This document shows positions 55,887-64,000 of a DNA stretch of 64,000 bases, piece by piece. Below the pieces are notes generated by a model, which made no database searches, was not told the origin of the DNA, and saw only the letters and a list, made by a program, of their open reading frames with translations. Numbering within the stretch: the stretch's first letter is position 1; each line of letters begins with the position of its first letter. The DNA is from Nemertoderma westbladi. Taxonomy: Eukaryota; Xenacoelomorpha; Nemertodermatida; Nemertodermatidae. The stretch is taken from the NCBI GenBank assembly GCA_032718475.1, contig JAUCBJ010004858.1:1-64000 (forward strand). Direction: 5' to 3'. Both the position numbers and the translations under genes were made by a program.

Positions 55887-58576
55887 TACAATATCACTTT
55901 AATTTGCTGTATGGTACTAGCTCAGTATAATGATTGAAGTACCTGATCTAATCCCTTAAACTTGATGCCATTTAACTTCTAAAATTAAATTTTGGAATTC
56001 CACTAAATATTGTGGGGAAGGGGAGCCGTTACCACCAAAAAGAAGATATAAAGTCAGAATAGAGAATAGAAGTCAAATCAAGAGCTTCAGATAACGGAAT
56101 ACATTAAAAAAAAGGATGTCATACTGTACAAGATAATAAGAAGTTAGAAAACGGAAGTCAGATCAGAAAAATAAATGTACGTTGAAAAGCAGTCAATCTG
56201 GGACTAATCTCCATCTGATTCTGAAGTTGATAGACAAAGTTCACTAAGTTGAAGATTGATAAAAAAATTAAAAAGTGTCTCATAAATTAGGCATGCAATA
56301 CATTGTATGCTATCATTCCACCGGTACCAATACCGGTAGCGGCACATCCAGAAAGGTACGATAGGCTTTCGTTGTTCTCAGCATAAGATATTTCAGAAGC
56401 ATTTCTGACTTCAATTTCTCTATTTTGACTTCTTGTTCTGACTATCGCTTTCTAACAGAGTCAAATCCTACATTTTTATGATTTCCATTAATTTTTCTAA
56501 TTCCAATTCATTTATTCTGACTTCCATTTATTTTTTCTAACTTACTATTTTTTTGTAATTTTTTCTTTATATTCTGTATTGTGAATTCACTTTGGTGGTA
56601 ACGACCAAATGGCCGTTACCACCACATAATTTTTTAATTACATGGTATATTTTTTTAAATAATATAATTTATAATTATAATTTTTTTTAACAACAAAAAG
56701 TTTCATCAGCAATAATTTGGTAATGTTAGATGTTAGAATAAACCTATAGTCCTACATACTTGTTCCAAAACAATTTTTAAAAAGTTCTGCACCTCGAGAA
56801 TTTTCACTCATTACGTTCGTTCGTGTAACTCGGATCGCGACACTGCAAAGTGCACCTTTACATACAATGAATTATGTACATCGATATTAATCAAATTGCA
56901 TACCGTTTTAGTGAACATGATTTCATTAGAAATGTTTAGTCTTGTGGTTTATACTTTATAGTGATAAAAATTATGGATTTCTATAGAATTGACGCCTGTA
57001 ATATATGTACGACGTATCGTTGCGCAGAATGTTTATACGTTGATGTAATAATAAATACGTACGGTAGTAGTAGTTGCTGTAACGAGGCGTTACTGACGCC
57101 TCTATAACGTTATAAAGACCACAGTCTGCAAGAATCCCAAATAATGTTTATGAGTGTTAATTGGTGATAATAATCGCCGATCATAAAATTAATTATTAAA
57201 ATTGAAAATGTTACAAATACCAATTACTTAAATTTTAAAATTTAAATGTAACAGCTTGATGGATAAATCTCTCCACAATGGGGTGTAGTTACACATGTAT
57301 ATATAGTCACCATCCCATTTATATACCGTTCTAAAGTTAGGAAAGATAGGCAAGGACTACATTATTTTCACTCGACTAACCTTCAGAAACTCCTTACAAA
57401 GAGAAATGGAACGAACAATACTTGGACTGGTACCAGATGTATGTCGTGTTAATCTGAAAACTATTAAGCTATCCTTAGCGACTCCGATCGAGTGTAAATC
57501 TAGTGGAACTCGCTTCATTATTTCCTTTTAATATTCAGCGTTTGTCAACCGAAAGAGAAACTCCCTTCTCTCTTAGCGCAGTTGTTAACATAAACAATAG
57601 CTCCGAAGCTAAAGATTATGAATTCCTGGAATTGCCTATGGAACTACGCCATCATAAAGGCTTAGTGATGTCGTGGTAACTAGCCAGACGTCGGAAGTCT
57701 GGTAGTGCAGGGGGTATAACCGTAATGCATTAATTAATTTATTGCTTAGGCCCAGCTGAAAATACAGGCCATTTTCTCTTCGAGTACAGTACTTCCTCTG
57801 AAAAAAAAGGTGTTCCATTAGTCTCCCCTAGCTTGACACTTGAACAGAACGTAGTGATGTTGTAAATTGGAAACCTTTTTTTGAAATATGATTATTTTGG
57901 AAGCAATCTCCTCATGGTCCGTGTTCCATTAATATGTTTACTATGTATATTACTTTATTATATGTATTATTGTACCAGCCAAAATGGTTATAAAATTATA
58001 AGGAAAAAATTGGGAAAAAACGGCACCATTAATAGTTACATTGTTTCATCCATGCATTTATTCAAAATCCATGAAAAAATATAGAAAAATATTTTAAGTT
58101 GGCAGATTTCCCCTGCACCAATTTTTCTCAATTTTCAGTTTAACTTCTCTGAAGAAAAAAAAACTATTGCTAATTATTTATCTATTTAAAATAAAAAAAA
58201 AATTTCAAAGAGAACATCCATCACCACAACTGCCTGAATTAGCCATTCCTTTACTTTTCCGTATACAGTAAATAGAAATAAATGAGAATCAACATGGCTG
58301 GAAAAAGTTATAATATACAAAAGTAGAGCGTATTTCAAATGTAGGTATAAAATTTAAAGATTTTCCCTTATCACCAATCGATGAGAATAACAAATTTTGC
58401 AAGAAACGCATGCAAAGCGCAGATAGGGAAACTGGACGCAAAGAAAATTAATCCCTCTCCAGGGGAAATTGGACTCAAATAACAGCTGATTACTCTCAAA
58501 AATAAAACTGTACCTGTTCTATTGTTTTTAGTTTATTGTTTTGGTTAAAATAACGTGCCACTGTAACCTGCTCCCT
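55887..58576. other. 5' flank of the main gene, no supported gene
   Basis: AT-rich. GCCGTTACCACC (56027) and its inverted and direct copies near 56590-56630 bracket a region rich in AGAAGTCAGAA and TTCTGACTTC motifs, perhaps a degraded inverted-repeat element (about 55990-56630). CCCTAGCTTGACACTTGAACA at 57826 resembles the LINE copy at 7400, so 57.3-57.9 kb may hold another LINE remnant. No promoter assigned. Confidence 0.4.
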
Positions 58577-60833
58577 TATCTGCAGAGCACAGGTAGAAGA
58601 TAGAGGACCACTGTATCTGTAGAGCACAAGTAGAAGATAGATGACCACTGTATCTGTAGAGCACAGGTAGAAGATAGAGGACCACTGTATCTGTAGAGCA
58701 CAAGTAGAATATAGAGGACCACTGTATCTGTAGAGCACAGGTAGAAGATAGAGGACCACTGTATCTGTAGAGCACAAGTAGAAGATAGATGACCACTGTA
58801 TCTGTAGAGCACAAGTAGAAGATAGAGGACCACTGTATCTGTAGAGCACAGGTAGAAGATAGAGGACCACTGTATCTGTAGAGCACAAGTAGAATATAGA
58901 GGACCACTGTATCTGTAGAGCACAGGTAGAAGATAGAGGACCACTGTATCTGTAGCGCACAGGTAGAAGATAGAGGACCACTGTATCTGTAGAGCACAGG
59001 TAGAAGATAGAGGACCACTGTATCTGTAGAGCACAGGTAGAAGGTAGAGGACCACTGTATCTGCAGAGCACAGGTAGAAGATAGAGGACCACTGTATCTG
59101 CAGAGCACAGGTAAAAGATAGAGGACCACTGTATCTGGAGAGCACTAGTAGAAAATAGAGGATCACTGTATCTGCAGAGCACAAGTAGAAGATAGATGAC
59201 CACTGTATCTGGAGAGCACAAGTAGAAGATAGAGGACCACTGTATCTGGAGAGCACAGGTAGAAGATAGAGGACCACTGTATCTGTAGAGCACAAGTAGA
59301 AGATAGAGGATCACTGTATCTGTAGAGCACAAGTAGAAGATAGAGGACCAATGTATCTGTAGAGCACAAGTAGAAGATAGAGGATCACTGTATCTGTAGA
59401 GCACAAGTAGAAGATAGATGACCACTGTATCTGGAGAGCACAAGTAGAAGATAGAGGACCACTGTATCTGTAGAGCACAAGTAGAAGATAGAGGACCACT
59501 GTATCTGTAGAGCACAAGTAGAAGATAGAGGACCACTGTATCTGTAGAGCACAGGTAGAAGATAGAGGACCACTGTATCTGTAGAGCACAGGTAGAAGAT
59601 AGAGGACCACTGTATCTGTAGAGCACAGGTAGAAGATAGAGGACCACTGTATCTGTAGAGCACAGGTAGAAGATAGAGGACCACTGTATCTGCAGAGCAC
59701 AGGTAGAAGAAAGAGGATCACTGTATCTGTAGAGCACAAGTAGAAGATAGAGGACCACTGTATCTGTAGAGCACAAGTAGAAGATAGAGGACCACTGTAT
59801 CTGTAGAGCACAGGTAGAAGATAGAGGACCACTGTATCTGTAGAGCACAGGTAGAAGATAGAGGACCACTGTATCTGTAGAGCACAAGTAGAAGATAGAG
59901 GACCACTGTATCTGTAGAGCACAGGTAGAAGATAGAGGACCACTGTATCTGTAGAGCACAGGTAGAAGATAGAGAACCACTGTATCTGTAGAGCACAAGT
60001 AGAAGATAGAGGACCACTGTATCTGTAGAGCACAGGTAGAAGATAGAGGACCACTGTATCTGTAGAGCACAGGTAGAAGATAGAGGACCACTGTATCTGT
60101 AGAGCACAGGTAGAAGATAGAGGACCACTGTATCTGTAGAGCACAGGTAGAAGATAGAGGACCACTGTATCTGTAGCGCACAGGTAGAAGATAGAGGACC
60201 ACTGTATCTGTAGAGCACAGGTAGAAGATAGAGGACCACTGTATCTGTAGAGCACAAGGCGAAGATGGAGGACCACTGTATCTGTAGAGCACAGGTAGAA
60301 GATAGAGGACCACTGTATCTGTAGAGCACAGGTAGAAGGTAGAGGACCACTGTATCTGTAGAGCACAAGTAGAAGATAGAGGACCACTGTATCTGTAGAG
60401 CACAGGTAGAAGATAGAGGACCACTGTATCTGTAGAGCACAGGTAGAAGATAGAGGACCACTGTATCTGTAGAGCACAGGTAGAAGATATAGGACCACTG
60501 TATCTGTAGAGCACAAGTAGAAGATAGAGGACCACTGTATCTGTAGAGCACAGGTAGAAGATAGAGGACCACTGTATCTGTAGAGCACAGGTAGAAGATA
60601 GAGGACCACTGTATCTGTAGAGCACAGGTAGAAGATAGAGGACCACTGTATCTGTAGAGCACAGGTAGAAGATAGAGGACCACTGTATCTGTAGAGCACA
60701 GGTAGAAGATAGAGGACCACTGTATCTGTAGAGCACAGGTAGAAGATAGAGGACCACTGTATCTGTAGAGCACAAGTAGAATATAGAGGACCATTGTATC
60801 TGTAGAGCACAGGTAGAAGATAGAGGACCACTG
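58577..60833. repeat. Minisatellite A11, 37 bp unit
   Basis: About 61 copies of a 37 bp unit (GTAGAAGATAGAGGACCACT plus GTATCTGTAGAGCACAG). It is upstream of exon 1 of the main gene. The minus strand has no stop in any frame of the unit, so frames up to 788 codons appear; the 37-residue cycle is only the 37 bp unit read in three frames. No neighbouring exon was found. Confidence 0.96.
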
Positions 60834-61502
60834 ACAAACTTAATTTTTAACTTTACATACAAAACTAGATTTCACAATGCCATAATAATAATGGAATAGT
60901 AGTAATGGAATATAGACAATATAGTTGACATTGCCTACATACAACAAATAGTTCCTATAAATTATTATTATTCTGGGAGTTTCTGGATTACAATAATGAA
61001 ATAATGTTTATTTATGTTTTTATTTTGTTTGTTTGTTTATTTATTATGTTTCTCTAAAAAGTTTTAGAAAATTGGATCAATGCTATGCCTAAAGGAACAA
61101 AGTGATTTAAAAAGTTAAATATTAATATATTAAGTAATTAATATAAGTATTCTGATGACTGAAGATTTACATCCCGCGTGCTTGCACGCCCTATTATAGT
61201 TAACTCGTAATAGTCATACGTAGTATTACTTAATTATTTTAGTTTTTTTTAATTAAATTTTGCCTTAATTTTTCGATCTATTGTTTTTGTATAATTTTGG
61301 TAACTTTACCTTTATTATTTTATATTATAATTACTCAGCAACCGGAGTATTTGACGAATTAAGAAAACAATAATTAATTATTAATCAAATATTGGGCGTG
61401 TAGATGATAGCACGATAGTACAAGTTAGTGTTATTATTGCTCATACAAATTAGTTAAATTAGAAATAAAATTAAATTTAGAATCAACTCACGAATGACTT
61501 AC
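60834..61502. other. Intergenic AT-rich spacer
   Basis: Very AT-rich with homopolymer runs. I see no exon, repeat family or RNA gene in it. Confidence 0.5.
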
Positions 61503-61597
61503 CTCAGCTGGCGTACATGTTACTAATACTTCACCAGACTCACTTGACATTGTATTAGTTGTACATTCCATTGTATAACACCAGCGGCAGTTAGTTT
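61503..61597 (-). CDS. Possible cysteine-rich exon of an upstream gene
   Basis: The minus strand gives NCRWCYTMECTTNTMSSESG and EVLVTCTPAE between a T7-AAAG acceptor and donor GAG|GTAAGT. Four cysteines with CxxC...C spacing are reminiscent of the first loop of a Ly6/uPAR domain. It lies 5.6 kb upstream of exon 1 of the main gene, so it should belong to another minus-strand gene whose other exons I could not find. The spacing and splice signals are good, but a single short exon is weak evidence. Confidence 0.4.
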
Positions 61598-61659
61598 CTT
61601 TAAAAAAATCGCAAGTTTATTTTCCTTTCCACCAAAGTGATCACATTTGCCGCCCCCTA

Positions 61660-63570
61660 ATCTATATTGTGTGGGGCATGGTATATATATACACCATACA
61701 CCTACCTATATTGTGTGGGGCATGGTATATATATACACCATACACCTACCTATATTGTGTGGGGCATGGTATATATATACACCATACACCTACCTATATT
61801 GTGTGGGGCGTGGTATATATATACACCACACACCTACCTATATTGTGTGGGGCATGGTATATATATACACCATTGATACACCTACCTATATTGTGTGGGG
61901 CATGGTATATATATACACCATACACCTACCTATATTGTGTGGGGAATGGTATATATATACACCATACACCTACCTATATTGTTTGGGACATGGTATATAT
62001 ATACACCATTGATACACCTACCTATATTGTGTGGGGCATGGTATATATATATACACCTACCTATATTGTGTGGGGAATGGTATATATATACACCATACAC
62101 CTACCTATATTGTTTGGGACATGGTATATATATACACCATACACCTACCTATATTGTGTGGGCCATGGTATATATATACACCATACACCTACCTATATTG
62201 TGTGGGGCATGGTATATATATACACCATACACCTACCTATATTGTGTGGGGAATGGTATATATATACACCATACACCTACCTATATTGTGTGGGGCATGG
62301 TATATATATACACCATACACCTACCTATATTGTGTGGGGAATGGTATATATATACACCATACACCTACCTATATTGTTTGGGACATGGTATATATATACA
62401 CCATACACCTACCTATATTGTGTGGGGCATGGTATATATATACACCATACACCTACCTATATTGTGTGGGGAATGGTATATATATACACCATACACCTAC
62501 CTATATTGTGTGGGGAATGGTATATATATACACCATACACCTACCTATATTGTTTGGGACATGGTATATATATACACCATTGATACACCTACCTATATTG
62601 TGTGGGGCATGGTATATATATACACCATACACCTACCTATATTGTGTGGGGCATGGTATATATATACAACATACACCTACCTATATTGTGTGGGGCATGG
62701 TATATATATACACCATACAGCTACCTATATTGTGTGGGGCATGGTATATATATACACCATACACCTACCTATATTGTGTGGGGCATGGTATATATATACA
62801 CCATACACCTACCTATATTGTGTGGGGCGTGGTATATATATACACCATACACCTACCTATATTGTGTGGGGCGTGGTATATATATACACCATACACCTAC
62901 CTATATTGTGTGGGGCGTGGTATATATATACACCATACACCTACTTATATTGTGTGGGGCATGGTATATATATACACCATACACCTACCTATATTGTGTG
63001 GGGCATGGTATATATATACACCATACACCTACCTATATTGTGTGGGGCATGGTATATATATACACCATACACCTACCTATATTGTGTGGGGCGTGGTATA
63101 TATATACACCATACACCTACCTATATTGTGTGGGGCGTGGTATATATATACACCATACACCTACCTATATTGTGTGGGGCGTGCGTGGTATATATATACA
63201 CCATACACCTACCTATATTGTGTGGGGCATGGTATATATATACACCATACACCTACTTATATTGTGTGGGGCATGGTATATATATACACCATACACCTAC
63301 CTATATTGTGTGGGGCGTGGTATATATATACACCATACACCTACCTATATTGTGTGGGGCGTGGTATATATATACACCATACACCTACCTATATTGTGTG
63401 GGGCGTGGTATATATATACACCATACACCTACCTATATTGTGTGGGGCGTGGTATATATATACACCATACACCTACCTATATTGTGTGGGGCGTGGTATA
63501 TATATACACCATACACCTACTTATATTGTGTGGGGCGTGGTATATATATACACCATACACCTACCTATAT
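61660..63570. repeat. Minisatellite A12, 44 bp unit
   Basis: About 43 copies of a 44 bp unit containing the palindrome GGTATATATATACACC and CTATATTGTGTGGGGC. GGGGCAT and GGGGAAT variants dominate the left part, GGGGCGT the right part. On the minus strand the unit carries ATAG|GTAGGTG, a possible donor. Open plus-strand frames of 300-565 codons are by-products of the repeat. Confidence 0.96.
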
Positions 63571-64000
63571 CCAGTTAAAGGTTCGAGGATAATGCTAATA
63601 ATATTTTACACTCATTTCCAATACGTCATCATATTTTATTACATTTTGCATTTCAAAATTGAAATGAAACATGAAAAATGAAACATTTCATTGAAACATC
63701 ATTTTTTGAGTGGGAAGGCGACGTTTTATTTAGGTTATTGATAAAAGGCCCGGGTAACATAAGCTTTCAACCGAAAACTTTCAATAAGCGTTAGTCCTGT
63801 GTTCATCTTAACTGGAAGTTGAAAGCGAACATTTATTGCATTATTGACAACCAATCAGAAGAAACAACTCTTTTATATCCGGTTATTTGAAAGTTGAAAG
63901 ATTTTGTGTGATCCTTATTCTAGAAACATATTTACACCAATAAAGTTCCACGTTTTTTCCCATGTAATACGTAATTTTATTCTTAAATTGGTACTTTTTT
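63571..64000. other. Right edge, no supported gene
   Basis: AT-rich. CTTTCAACCGAAAACTTTCAA (about 63763) and TTGAAAGTTGAAAG (about 63888) form a loose inverted pair around 63.76-63.90 kb, possibly a small MITE. No exon could be supported. Confidence 0.4.

Noticed and set aside
58496-60862. 788-codon minus-strand ORF (and 508, 358, 239 codon frames)
   Set aside because: A 37 bp unit without stops is open in all three minus frames. No splice context, start signal or non-repeat coding sequence is attached.
63582-63610. A 30 bp microexon at the right end of array A12
   Set aside because: Acceptor TTATTAG and donor ATAG|GTAGGT exist, but the phase does not lead into the candidate exon at 61597, and the coding length is too small to judge.
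61647-63681. Plus-strand ORFs of 304 to 565 codons
   Set aside because: By-products of the 44 bp array A12; several overlapping frames are equally open, so there is no coding signal.

Overview
The window is animal nuclear DNA: split genes with GT-AG introns, a tRNA-Leu gene, a tRNA-derived SINE, BEL/Pao and LINE remnants, TAA-flanked MITEs, and about 27 kb of tandem minisatellite. The domain mix (WSC, WxxW/CILP-type, VWD-C8-TIL, chitin-binding type 2) and intronic minisatellites that cover 5' splice sites suggest a marine invertebrate deuterostome. Amphioxus is my best guess, at low confidence, because I recall a similar class of intronic minisatellite ('mirages') from cephalochordates.

The main gene runs on the minus strand from 55886 and leaves the window at its left edge. 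I assembled 26 coding exons by hand from acceptor and donor sites. All splice phases agree, giving exactly 4302 nt or 1434 codons up to the window edge. The predicted product is a secreted modular glycoprotein: signal peptide, acidic linker, WSC domain, three WxxW (mucin CysD/CILP-like) domains, two complete VWD-C8-TIL-TILa/EGF assemblies, a chitin-binding type-2 domain, and the start of a third, degenerate VWD domain. The layout suggests a gel-forming, adhesive or mucus/cuticle matrix protein. Several exons (6, 16, 17, 19, 24) lie in frames or short stretches that a longest-ORF scan misses.

The introns are dominated by minisatellites. Five arrays (28, 52, 35, 33 and about 20 bp units) begin exactly at the donor of exons 14, 13, 9, 5 and 2. 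Four of these units carry a copy of the exon's last bases plus the donor, so each intron starts with tens to hundreds of near-identical 5' splice sites. In the exon 5 array the unit is 33 bp (with 24 bp variants) and stop-free in the exon frame, so any donor in it would keep frame. Three further arrays lie close upstream of the acceptors of exons 17, 3 and 2.

A single-exon plus-strand gene for a two-C2H2-finger, proline/glutamine-rich protein (13647-15737) is nested in intron 16. Intron 1 holds an internally deleted BEL/Pao retrotransposon (about 49980-52600) and a second gag-like ORF pair with three CCHC knuckles (53353-55067). Upstream of the main gene (55.9-64 kb) are AT-rich sequence, two more arrays (37 and 44 bp units) and one possible cysteine-rich exon of another gene.
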